Below are positions 1-5,986 of a stretch of DNA of 5,986 bases, piece by piece. Position 1 is the stretch's first letter. Each line of letters starts with the position of its first letter. The notes under the pieces are model-generated. The model was not told the DNA's origin. It did no database searches and saw only the letters and a program-made list of their open reading frames with translations. This stretch comes from Rhodospirillales bacterium (GTDB lineage: Bacteria > Pseudomonadota > Alphaproteobacteria > Rhodospirillales > JADHTD01): NCBI GenBank assembly GCA_016776525.1, contig JADHTD010000185.1, positions 1-5,986 of the forward strand, written 5' to 3'. A program made the position numbers and the translations under genes.

Positions 1-2240
1 CGCGCATCGCCCGCACCCTGGCCGCCCCGGAATCCGACCCCGGGGCCTGGGAAAGCCGTTTTTACGAGGCCCTGGAGGATTTCCGTTTCCTGCCGGCCGG
101 GCGCATCGTATCCGGGGCCGGCACCGGCCGCCGTGTGACCCTGTTCAACTGTTTCGTCATGGGCGATATCGCCGATGATATGGAAGGCATTTTCGACAAC
201 CTTAAGGAAGCCGCCCTGACCATGCAGCAGGGCGGCGGCATCGGTTACGACTTCTCGACGCTGCGGCCGAAGGGGGCGCCGGTCAAGGGCGTCGGCGCCG
301 ATGCCTCGGGACCGCTCAGTTTCATGGATGTGTGGGACTCCATGTGCCGCACCATCATGAGTGCCGGATCGCGCCGCGGCGCCATGATGGCGGTGATGCG
401 CTGCGACCATCCGGACATCGAAGCCTTTATCGAGGCCAAGCAGGAAGCGGGCAAGCTGCGCATGTTCAATCTGTCGGTGCTGGTCACCGACGCCTTCATG
501 CAGGCGGTCAAGGAAGACAGCGCCTGGGAACTGACCTTCGGCGGCGCCACTTACAAGAGCCTGCCGGCCCGCCAGTTGTGGGACAAGATCATGCGGGCGA
601 CCTATGCCTATGCCGAGCCCGGCGTCATCTTCATCGACCGCATCAACCGCCTCAACAACCTCAAATACTGTGAAGAGATTCACGCCACCAACCCCTGCGG
701 CGAGCAACCGCTGCCGCCTTATGGGGCCTGCCTGCTGGGGTCGGTCAACCTGGCGCGGCTGATCAACAACCCGTTCGCCGAGGATGCCTTCCTCGACGAA
801 GAGGCGCTGGACGGTTTGGTGCGGACGGCTGTGCGCATGATGGACAATGTCATCGAGGTTTCCGAATTCCCGCTGCCCGAACAGGACCACGAGGCCAAGG
901 CCAAGCGCCGCATTGGCCTCGGCGTCACCGGCCTGGCCGACGCCCTCATCATGTGCCGGGCGCGTTATGGCGGCAGCGACGCCGTCGAGCTGACCGAACG
1001 CTGGATGCGGCGCATCGAACGGGCCGCCTATCTGGCCTCCGCCGACCTGGCCCGCGAGAAGGGGCCGTTCCCGCTGTATGACGCGGAAAAATACCTGGCC
1101 GGGGAAATGATCCAGCGGCTCGACGCCGACGTCCGTCAGGCTATCGCCGACAACGGCATCCGCAACGCCCTGCTCACTTCGATTGCGCCGACCGGCACCA
1201 TTTCGCTGTTTGCCGACAACGTGTCGTCGGGCTTGGAGCCGGTGTTCAGCTTCAAATACAGCCGCCATGTGCTGATGCCGGACGGCGAACGCCGGGAAGA
1301 GGATGTCAGCGACTACGCCTACCGGCTGTTCCGCCGCCTCTTTGGGGACAATGCAACCCTGCCCGATTATTTCGTCGACGCCCAGGGCCTCAGCCCGCGC
1401 GACCATCTGGTCATGCAGGCGGCGGTGCAGAAATACATCGACAGTTCCATCTCGAAAACCATCAATTGCCCGGAAAGCATCTCGTTTGATGATTTCAAGG
1501 ACATCTACATGGAAGCCTTCGATCTCGACTGCAAAGGCTGCACCACCTACCGGCCCAACGACGTCACCGGCGCCGTGCTGGAAGTAAAGAAAGATGCCAC
1601 CGGACAGGGCGACGAACCGGAACTGCCGCTGGAAGCGCCGTCAACCAGCGCCAAGCCCAAGGACCTGGGCGACTCAGGACCGGTGCACCAGTTGTTCAAA
1701 CCCCTGGACCGGCCGGAAGCTCTCGACGGGGCGACCTACAAGGTGCGCTGGCCGGAAAGCGACCATGCCATCTACATCACCATGAGCGACATTATAGACG
1801 ACAGCGGACGGCAGCGGCCCTTCGAAATTTTCATCAACTCCAAGAACATGGAGCACTATGCCTGGACGGTGGCCCTGACCCGCATGATCTCGGCGGTGTT
1901 CCGGCGCGGCGGCGACGTTTCCTTCGTCGTTGAGGAATTGAAGGCGGTGTTCGATCCCCGCGGCGGCCACTGGATGGGCGGTAAGTACATCCCGTCCCTG
2001 CTGGCGGCCATCGGCGGCGTCATCGAACAGCACATGATCAAGATCGGCTTCCTGGCCGCCCCCGGCCAACTGGCTGAAGACGATCGGCAAGCGGCCCGCC
2101 AGGTGGTTAATCTCAATGCCGTTGACGGGGAAGCCCCGGACGCCCGATTCCGGCCCTGCCCGAAATGCTCGCAACCCAGCCTCATCCGGCAGGAAGGCTG
2201 CGACACCTGCACGTCCTGCGGCTATTCGAAGTGTAGTTAG
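1..2240 (+). CDS. nrdJ: Adenosylcobalamin-dependent (class II) ribonucleoside-diphosphate reductase, 5'-truncated by the window
   Basis: Reduces ribonucleotides to deoxyribonucleotides in the cytoplasm with a cobalamin-generated thiyl radical, needing neither oxygen nor a separate radical subunit. The frame is open from the window edge (first full codon at 3), and the FLPAGRI...GAGTGRRVTLFNC stretch before 135 is typical family sequence, so the GTG at 135 is not the start. Numbering from that GTG: Cys6 in LFNC is the first redox cysteine. NPCGE at 186-190 carries the radical Cys188 with Asn186 and Glu190. Cys199 in GACLLGSVNL is the redox partner. The 182- and 11-residue spacings resemble those of the Thermotoga enzyme (Cys134/322/333). 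APTGTIS begins at 351. About 534-640 is a TSCPD-type domain. The tail holds Cys675, 678, 689, 692, 695 and 700, a zinc-ribbon-like or shuttle-cysteine tail. Some 44 residues precede position 135 here, so roughly the first part of the N-terminal domain is missing. Family assignment is firm; NrdZ is an alternative name for some members. Confidence 0.96.
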   Translation, partial: RIARTLAAPESDPGAWESRFYEALEDFRFLPAGRIVSGAGTGRRVTLFNCFVMGDIADDMEGIFDNLKEAALTMQQGGGIGYDFSTLRPKGAPVKGVGADASGPLSFMDVWDSMCRTIMSAGSRRGAMMAVMRCDHPDIEAFIEAKQEAGKLRMFNLSVLVTDAFMQAVKEDSAWELTFGGATYKSLPARQLWDKIMRATYAYAEPGVIFIDRINRLNNLKYCEEIHATNPCGEQPLPPYGACLLGSVNLARLINNPFAEDAFLDEEALDGLVRTAVRMMDNVIEVSEFPLPEQDHEAKAKRRIGLGVTGLADALIMCRARYGGSDAVELTERWMRRIERAAYLASADLAREKGPFPLYDAEKYLAGEMIQRLDADVRQAIADNGIRNALLTSIAPTGTISLFADNVSSGLEPVFSFKYSRHVLMPDGERREEDVSDYAYRLFRRLFGDNATLPDYFVDAQGLSPRDHLVMQAAVQKYIDSSISKTINCPESISFDDFKDIYMEAFDLDCKGCTTYRPNDVTGAVLEVKKDATGQGDEPELPLEAPSTSAKPKDLGDSGPVHQLFKPLDRPEALDGATYKVRWPESDHAIYITMSDIIDDSGRQRPFEIFINSKNMEHYAWTVALTRMISAVFRRGGDVSFVVEELKAVFDPRGGHWMGGKYIPSLLAAIGGVIEQHMIKIGFLAAPGQLAEDDRQAARQVVNLNAVDGEAPDARFRPCPKCSQPSLIRQEGCDTCTSCGYSKCS

Positions 2241-2287
2241 TTTTTGTGCCCGGGCTCGACCCCCACCCAACAGCACCTGGGATAAAT

Positions 2288-2292
2288 GGGAG
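2288..2292 (+). promoter_or_regulatory. Ribosome-binding site of the VOC-family gene
   Basis: GGGAG lies 7 nt before the ATG at 2300. It decides the start in favour of this ATG over the in-frame GTG at 2246, whose extra 18 residues (Pro/Gly-rich) do not look like part of the fold. Confidence 0.65.
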
Positions 2293-2299
2293 ATCACCA

Positions 2300-2731
2300 A
2301 TGGAACAGCGCCTCAGTCTGGTTTCCCTGGGCGTTGCCGATGTGGCCGCCAGCACGGCCTTTTACGAACGCCTCGGCTGGCAGCGCCATGCCGGGGCCAG
2401 CAACGAACAGATCACCTTTTTCCAGTTGGGCGGGATTATCCTGGGTCTCTACGGGGCCGAACCCCTGGCCGCCGACGCCGGGGTGCCCTTCGAAGGCCCC
2501 CCCGCTTTCCGCGGCGTCACCCTGGCCTATAACGGGCGCACCAAGGAAGAGGTGGATGAGGTTCTCAAGTTGGCCGTGGAGTCCGGCGGCAAACTGATCA
2601 AGGCCGCCGAAGAGGTCTTCTGGGGCGGCTATTCCGGCTATTTCGCCGACCCGGACGGGCATTTTTGGGAAGTCGCCTGGAATCCCTTCTTTCCGATCGA
2701 CGCGGACGGCGCTATTTCCTTACCGGAATAA
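2300..2731 (+). CDS. VOC (glyoxalase/bleomycin-resistance fold) family protein, function unassigned
   Basis: 143 residues, one typical VOC unit of two beta-alpha-beta-beta-beta modules. The first module begins LSLVSLGVAD (5-14) followed by the FYERLGW helix motif (21-27). The second begins near RGVTLAYN (71-78) and ends with the hallmark FADPDGHFWEVAWNP (115-129). Glu124 sits where the family's last metal ligand usually lies, but the first-strand position that is His in glyoxalase I and related dioxygenases appears hydrophobic here. Canonical metal chemistry is therefore doubtful, and binding of a small ligand is as likely. The conserved FWGGYSGYFADPDGH context matches a widespread group of uncharacterised proteobacterial VOC proteins. 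It starts 59 nt after nrdJ, with no clear terminator or promoter between, so read-through is possible. It is probably cytoplasmic, with no signal peptide. The fold call is confident; the substrate is unknown. Confidence 0.9.
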   Translation: MEQRLSLVSLGVADVAASTAFYERLGWQRHAGASNEQITFFQLGGIILGLYGAEPLAADAGVPFEGPPAFRGVTLAYNGRTKEEVDEVLKLAVESGGKLIKAAEEVFWGGYSGYFADPDGHFWEVAWNPFFPIDADGAISLPE

Positions 2732-2736
2732 CCGCC

Positions 2737-3270
2737 TTACCCGATTGACTCTTTCGCCAACGTCAAAACCTTATGCAGCGGCCCGTCGGGAATGCCCATT
2801 TCGTCCAGATGGGCGATCGTGTTTTCCACATAGTCAAGGCAGCTGCCGCCTTTGCCATGGCCTTGCAGGACCCAGGGCAGCATCTGCTCGGGACTCAGAT
2901 GGCCGGTGTACTGAACATGGTCGCGGCGGGCGACAAAGGCATAGGCCTCAAGACGCCGGCCGTCTTCCAGGCGCACCTTGAGAAAGGTCGGCCGATAGAC
3001 GTCGTTGATCATTTCCCGCGCGTACAGGTAATCGCGGACCGTCTGCCAGTGTCCGGCGGCGACGCGGAAGGCGCGGCCCAGGCAGGAACCGCCGCGGTCG
3101 AGGCCCAGCACCAGCCCCGGTTTTTCCGGGGTGCCGCGGTAAACATTGGAATAGACGCAAAGCCCCCGGTGATAGCCGTAAAGCCGGGCCGGGCTTTCCT
3201 CCAGATAATCGAATCCCGGCCGCCACATCAGCGAGCCGTAAGCGAAGACCCAGGTATCACCGTCGGTCAT
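2737..3270 (-). CDS. chaC: ChaC-like gamma-glutamylcyclotransferase (probably glutathione-specific)
   Basis: ChaC enzymes cleave glutathione in the cytoplasm to 5-oxoproline and cysteinyl-glycine. The 177-residue product begins with the family's glycine-rich substrate-binding loop (FAYGSLMWRPGF, residues 9-20 from the chosen start). It continues with the ARLYGYHRGLCVYSNVYRGT strand region typical of ChaC, then GLVLGLDRGGSCLGRAFRV. Glu86 in the YAREM motif is the likely catalytic acid. The length is close to the short ChaC2-type form and shorter than E. coli ChaC (about 230). The start is the ATG at 3270, since GAGG lies 6 nt upstream; a TTG one codon earlier (3273) is possible but less favoured. 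It lies 13 nt downstream of the transporter gene on the same strand, so the two are probably co-transcribed, and it ends 5 nt from the convergent VOC gene with no obvious terminator. Specificity for glutathione over other gamma-glutamyl compounds is inferred from family only. Confidence 0.91.
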   Translation of the reverse strand: MTDGDTWVFAYGSLMWRPGFDYLEESPARLYGYHRGLCVYSNVYRGTPEKPGLVLGLDRGGSCLGRAFRVAAGHWQTVRDYLYAREMINDVYRPTFLKVRLEDGRRLEAYAFVARRDHVQYTGHLSPEQMLPWVLQGHGKGGSCLDYVENTIAHLDEMGIPDGPLHKVLTLAKESIG

Positions 3271-3276
3271 CAAGCG

Positions 3277-3280
3277 CCTC
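3277..3280 (-). promoter_or_regulatory. Ribosome-binding site of the ChaC-like gene
   Basis: On the minus strand GAGG stands 6 nt before the ATG at 3270. It lies within the 13-nt gap after the transporter stop codon, supporting ATG over the adjacent TTG and fitting translation from a shared transcript. Confidence 0.6.
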
Positions 3281-3283
3281 GTT

Positions 3284-4108
3284 CTAAGGTCGTGTCACCA
3301 AAGCGACGCCGAGCGCCGCCACCACCATGCCGGCAATGGCCAGCAGGCCGAGGGTCTCATTAAACAACAGAAACCCCCATAGGGATACCAGAGGCGGCGT
3401 CAGGTAGAAAAGGCTGGTGACCTTGGAAGTCTCATTCAATTTGACCAGCATGAACATCAAACCGAAGGCGGCGATGGAAACGACAAGTATCATCCAGGCC
3501 AGAATCAACGATACCTCGAGGCCCCAGTCGACCTGCATGCTTTCGGTGAGGGCGGCCAGGATAAAGGCGGCGACGGCGGCGGCACTGAACTGGATGGTCA
3601 TGTTGACCCTAAGGTCGATGCGGGCGGCAAAGCGTTTCTGCGCCAGGGTGCCGGTGGTAATGCCCAGCAGCGAGAGGACGGCAAAGCCGGTTCCCGCCAG
3701 GCCGGCGGTGTCGAAACCGATCTTCCCGAAGACCACCAGGCCAACGCCGCCTAAGCCTAAGACCAGTCCCAGCCATTGGCGGTTTGAGACCCTCTCGCCG
3801 AGCAGAGGACCGGCGGCGGCGGCGGTCAACAACGGTTGCAGGCCGCCGATCAGGGCGACGATACCGGTGTTGACGCCGCGTTCGATGGCAAAGTAACTGC
3901 CGCCCAGGAAAAAACCGTGAACCAGGATGCCGATGGTGGCAGCCAGCAGGTAGGCCCGCCGCTGGCGCGGCCAGGGCGCTTTGGCCAGGATACAGAGCAG
4001 GCCCATGATAACCGCCGTCAACAGGCAGCGCCAAAACAGCAGGGTCAGCGGCTCCCCGTAAGGCAGAATCATTTTGGTGGTGATGTAACCGGTGCTCCAC
4101 AACAGCAC
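3284..4108 (-). CDS. EamA/DMT-superfamily inner-membrane transporter; 5' end uncertain
   Basis: A drug/metabolite-type carrier of about ten helices made of two EamA repeats; such proteins export or import amino acids, nucleotides or other small metabolites, and the substrate cannot be read from sequence. From the GTG at 4108 (274 residues), LLWSTGYITTKM...LPYGEP (2-20) is the first-helix signature. YFAIERG (72-78), LQPLL with Pro92 and GER (104-106) mark the end of repeat 1. YLTPP (235-239) and FNETLG (249-254) mark the same elements in repeat 2. The GTG has no visible ribosome-binding site and cuts into helix 1. The in-frame sequence immediately upstream (FLVQAAPATFV) looks like genuine family sequence. 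The only in-frame ATG, at 4183, would give about 299 residues, close to family length, but codon 8 from it is TAG (4162-4160). A CTG at 4135 is the other option. The gene may thus be intact with a non-ATG start, a recent nonsense mutant, or affected by a base error. It is probably in an operon with the ChaC-like gene. Confidence 0.88.
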   Translation of the reverse strand: MLLWSTGYITTKMILPYGEPLTLLFWRCLLTAVIMGLLCILAKAPWPRQRRAYLLAATIGILVHGFFLGGSYFAIERGVNTGIVALIGGLQPLLTAAAAGPLLGERVSNRQWLGLVLGLGGVGLVVFGKIGFDTAGLAGTGFAVLSLLGITTGTLAQKRFAARIDLRVNMTIQFSAAAVAAFILAALTESMQVDWGLEVSLILAWMILVVSIAAFGLMFMLVKLNETSKVTSLFYLTPPLVSLWGFLLFNETLGLLAIAGMVVAALGVALVTRP

Positions 4109-4183
4109 GAAGGTTGCAGGAGCGGCCTGAACCAGGAATTTTTGTCCGGCAGGTGAGGACTAAGGGTCGTTTGCGTCGTTCAT
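4109..4183 (-). other. Probable 5' extension of the transporter gene, interrupted by an in-frame TAG
   Basis: In phase with the transporter, an ATG at 4183-4181 opens seven codons (MNDANDP) and meets TAG at 4162-4160. The frame then stays open through SSPAGQKFLVQAAPATFV into helix 1. The last part matches the usual hydrophobic start of DMT proteins. A GGGGAAG stretch lies 10 nt before the ATG. Observed directly: the stop and the phase. Inferred: that the stretch is meant to be coding. Confidence 0.5.
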
Positions 4184-4344
4184 CGGGAATGGACTTCCCC
4201 GTTATGGTTAGGGCGGTGCCGCCTGCCTTATGCTTAGCAATCCTTGCCCGACGAGGCAAAGACTCCGGTGGGGGGACGACGGCTCTCGATCAACGGCGGC
4301 GGACCCGGTATAAAGGGCTAACCCTATGCATTGACCGGAAGCCG
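4184..4344. other. Divergent intergenic region with short inverted repeats, probably carrying both promoters
   Basis: The spacer separates the minus-strand transporter unit from the DUF2125 gene. It holds several small dyads: GGGAA/TTCCC (4185-4199), GGCGG-TG-CCGCC (4212-4223), TGCT-T-AGCA (4231-4239), TTGCC-6nt-GGCAA (4244-4259) and AGGG-CTAA-CCCT (4314-4325). A TATAAA at 4309-4314 could be a -10 element for the plus-strand genes, but no good -35 lies at the right distance. None matches an operator or riboswitch that I recognise, and in GC-rich DNA some dyads are expected by chance. Confidence 0.35.
4337..4341 (+). promoter_or_regulatory. Likely ribosome-binding site of the DUF2125 gene
   Basis: GGAAG ends 3 nt before the ATG at 4345 (5 nt if only GGA pairs). 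The spacing is tight, but it is the only purine-rich site near any candidate start. The later ATG at 4378 has none. Confidence 0.45.
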
Positions 4345-5541
4345 ATGAGAAAATCCCCGCCCCCCAGTCCCCGCAAGATGGATATCCATCCCATCTTCAA
4401 GCAGCAGCACGCCGCCGTCACCTATCAGGCGCCGGCCTATCTGGATAATCTCCGCAAGGTGGTTTTCGCAACGATTGGCGTCGGTGTTGTGGTAATTGCC
4501 TATGTCGGATGGTGGTTCGTCCTGGCCACCGGCCTGCATGACGACGGCCTGGCCTGGATCGACCATCTAAGGCTTGGCGGCTATACGGTCTCCTACAGCC
4601 ATATGGAGGTCGGCGGGTTTCCCTTCAAGCTGAGGCTGACCGTGGAAACGCCGGATATTGCGCCCCCGATTGATAAGCAGCCCTGGTCGTGGCGCGGGGA
4701 AACCGTCTTTCTCGATACCCGGCCCTGGAATTTCAATCACATGACCCTGCGGCTCACCGGCCGCCAGAGTGTCAATTTCATCCAGGACGGCAAAGCCCTG
4801 AACCTCAGCGGCAGTGCCGAGACCCTGTCGGCTGAATTTGATATCGGCGAAGGGGCCGGACAGGATATCGACATCACGGTGGCCGGGCTGGGATTGTCCG
4901 ACCGGGAAAGGCAAAAAGGCCTTGAAGTGCAAGCCGCCTCCCTGACCCTTCGCAAAGGTATCGACAAACGGGGCGGCCTCGAAACGCAAGCCGTTAACCT
5001 GTCCGTTGATGCCGAGGATGTGGCGGTGCCGGGACTTTTCAGGCTGCCGCTGGGGGAACATCTGCAAAAGTTGACGCTGAGGGCCAGCGTGCTGGGGAAA
5101 ATGCAGCCGGGCGCCAGTCAGGCCGATACCCTGGCGGCCTGGCGTGACGACGGTGGTACCGTTGAAATCGACCGCCTAGTCGTCGGATACGGGCCGTTGG
5201 GCCTGAACGCCCAGGGCACTTTGGCCCTGGACGGCAGCTTGCAGCCGATCGGCGCTTTTACCGCCAAGGTGGAAGGCTTCCACAAAACCGTCGATACCCT
5301 CCGGCACCTGCGCCTGATCAAGGCCCGGGATGCGATCACGGCGAAGGTGGTCCTGGGGGTGCTTTCGAAAAAGGGCCGCAACGGCGGTCCGGCAACCCTC
5401 AGCCTGCCGCTGACCCTACAGGGCCAGAAGTTGTTCGGCGGACCGGTTCCCCTCCTGGAAATACCGCCCATTGACTGGCCCGGTGCTCCACCCCCCGACG
5501 GCAATGGGGGAGAGGCCGCCGGCCCCCAGAAAACGCCTTAG
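4345..5541 (+). CDS. DUF2125 family protein, inner-membrane anchored, periplasmic domain
   Basis: 398 residues. A short basic, proline-rich cytoplasmic tail is followed by one hydrophobic helix (about 39-61, VVFATIGVGVV...WWFVLA). A large polar domain follows, so the topology is probably N-in with the body in the periplasm. The W...L..GGYTVSY..MEVGGFPFKLRL region (GFPF at 91-94) is the hallmark of DUF2125. So is the later LNAQGTLALDGSLQPIGAF repeat-like strand near 290-308, recalling the AsmA-like beta-rich pattern. The C-terminus is a low-complexity Pro/Gly tail. No enzymatic motif is visible and the family has no established function; an envelope or lipid-related role is only a suggestion from the AsmA resemblance. 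The chosen start is the ATG at 4345; the frame stays open back to 4114, but that part lacks family character and overlaps the transporter's 5' region. ATG 4378 (M12) is an alternative start. The stop lies 10 nt before the next gene, suggesting an operon. Confidence 0.85.
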   Translation: MRKSPPPSPRKMDIHPIFKQQHAAVTYQAPAYLDNLRKVVFATIGVGVVVIAYVGWWFVLATGLHDDGLAWIDHLRLGGYTVSYSHMEVGGFPFKLRLTVETPDIAPPIDKQPWSWRGETVFLDTRPWNFNHMTLRLTGRQSVNFIQDGKALNLSGSAETLSAEFDIGEGAGQDIDITVAGLGLSDRERQKGLEVQAASLTLRKGIDKRGGLETQAVNLSVDAEDVAVPGLFRLPLGEHLQKLTLRASVLGKMQPGASQADTLAAWRDDGGTVEIDRLVVGYGPLGLNAQGTLALDGSLQPIGAFTAKVEGFHKTVDTLRHLRLIKARDAITAKVVLGVLSKKGRNGGPATLSLPLTLQGQKLFGGPVPLLEIPPIDWPGAPPPDGNGGEAAGPQKTP

Positions 5542-5551
5542 CGGACTCTCA

Positions 5552-5986
5552 ATGGCGGTTTCTGCTAAAATACCCCGCATGGTTTTCAGGCATGTCCTTT
5601 ATATGGCGGTGTTCGCCTTGTTTGCCGTCGGGGTCCAGCCGAGCGCCGGGCAGGCGGCGGACGAGCCCGCCAAGGGGAGCAATTTCCTGACCGGCAAACT
5701 GTTGGTGGCCAGTCCCAAGATGGCCGACCCCCGTTTTGCCGAAACCGTTATCTTCATGGTCAATCACGACGCCAAGGGGGCCTTCGGGCTGATCGTCAAC
5801 CGCTCTTACGGCAAGGGTCCGATGCAATCCTTCCTCAAGGGTTTCGGCATCGAAGCCGAACAGGCCGGTGGCGATATCCGCATCCATTACGGCGGCCCGG
5901 TTGAACCCGAACGGGGATTCATCCTGCATACGGACGATTTTAAGGATCCGACGACAGTGGATATCGACGGCGGCTATTCCCTGACC
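5552..5986 (+). CDS. YqgE/AlgH (UPF0301, DUF179) family protein with predicted signal peptide, 3'-truncated by the window
   Basis: 145 residues are visible and the frame is open at the window end; family members are about 185-200 residues, so roughly the last quarter is missing. Family sequence begins at FLTGKLLVASP (45-55) and continues DPRFAETVIFMVNHD (59-73), GAFGLIVNR (76-84) and HYGGPVEPERGFILH (112-126), all conserved landmarks. Ahead of it is an extra segment: basic residues (K6, R9, R13), a hydrophobic core (about 15-28) and SAGQA-ADEP, a plausible signal peptidase I site after Ala35. There is no lipobox cysteine. Most described YqgE/AlgH proteins are cytoplasmic and lack this, so export is a distinctive inference. 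The start at 5552 has GCGGA 6 nt upstream, overlapping the end of the DUF2125 gene; the inner ATGs at 5579 and 5606 lack such sites, and the latter would destroy the leader. Biochemical function is unknown; algH was named from a regulatory link to alginate. Confidence 0.9.
   Translation, partial: MAVSAKIPRMVFRHVLYMAVFALFAVGVQPSAGQAADEPAKGSNFLTGKLLVASPKMADPRFAETVIFMVNHDAKGAFGLIVNRSYGKGPMQSFLKGFGIEAEQAGGDIRIHYGGPVEPERGFILHTDDFKDPTTVDIDGGYSLT

Noticed and set aside
135..137. GTG as the start of the ribonucleotide reductase
   Set aside because: The frame is open to the window edge and the residues before it (FLPAGRI, GAGTG) are conserved family sequence, so this is an internal valine codon.
2220..2262. 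Possible rho-independent terminator after nrdJ (TTTTT at 2241-2245, palindrome GCCCGGGC just after)
   Set aside because: No stable stem lies directly before the T run, and the palindrome follows it rather than preceding it.
1674..2300. 208-codon frame antisense to the end of nrdJ
   Set aside because: It lies entirely opposite a firmly assigned gene and shows no recognisable domain.
2732..2736. Bidirectional terminator between the convergent VOC and ChaC-like genes
   Set aside because: The gap is only 5 nt and I see no GC-rich hairpin with T tracts around the two stop codons.
2773..3363. 196-codon plus-strand frame opposite the ChaC-like gene
   Set aside because: The antisense translation has no recognisable domain, while the minus-strand frame has all the ChaC landmarks.
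3609..4259. 216-codon minus-strand frame overlapping the transporter
   Set aside because: Arg/His/Gly-rich translation typical of the shifted frame of a GC-rich gene; the overlapping frame is clearly the EamA protein.
4114..4344. Start of the DUF2125 gene at 4114, adding 77 residues
   Set aside because: The added part is low-complexity and Arg-rich, has no family similarity that I recognise, overlaps the transporter's 5' end, and the ATG at 4345 has a purine-rich site.
1..5986. Mobile element, CRISPR array, tRNA/rRNA or a new defence-like system
   Set aside because: I found no direct-repeat arrays, transposase or integrase motifs, cloverleaf-like sequence or toxin-antitoxin-like pairs; the genes belong to ordinary chromosomal families.

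Overview
The window is GC-rich, with dense coding on both strands and short gaps between genes. The protein families present are an adenosylcobalamin-dependent ribonucleotide reductase, a DUF2125 protein and a YqgE/AlgH protein with a leader peptide. Together they suggest an alphaproteobacterium, probably Rhodospirillales-like. That placement is inferred from protein character and composition, because the window has no rRNA or other phylogenetic marker.

Layout. Positions 1-2240 (+) hold the 3' part of nrdJ, the class II (B12-dependent) ribonucleotide reductase; its start lies before the window. A small VOC/glyoxalase-fold protein follows at 2300-2731 (+). Convergent to it, with a 5-nt gap, is a two-gene minus-strand unit. 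This is an EamA/DMT-type ten-helix transporter (3284 to about 4108-4183) followed 13 nt later by a ChaC-like gamma-glutamylcyclotransferase (2737-3270). A divergent intergenic region with several small inverted repeats (about 4184-4344) separates this unit from a second plus-strand pair. That pair is a membrane-anchored DUF2125 protein (4345-5541) and, 10 nt later, a YqgE/AlgH (UPF0301/DUF179) protein with an N-terminal signal peptide (5552 to beyond the window end).

How the genes work together. NrdJ makes deoxyribonucleotides without needing oxygen and depends on cobalamin. The transporter and ChaC-like enzyme are probably co-transcribed, which would fit export or uptake of a metabolite linked to glutathione or gamma-glutamyl turnover, but the substrate cannot be read from sequence. 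The DUF2125 and AlgH-like products are both predicted to reach the periplasm or membrane face and are probably co-transcribed, hinting at a shared envelope role.

No mobile element, CRISPR array, tRNA, rRNA or clearly new multi-gene system is visible. The points most worth a second look are the transporter's 5' end, where the only ATG with a plausible ribosome-binding site is followed by an in-frame TAG at codon 8, and the predicted signal peptide on a family normally described as cytoplasmic.
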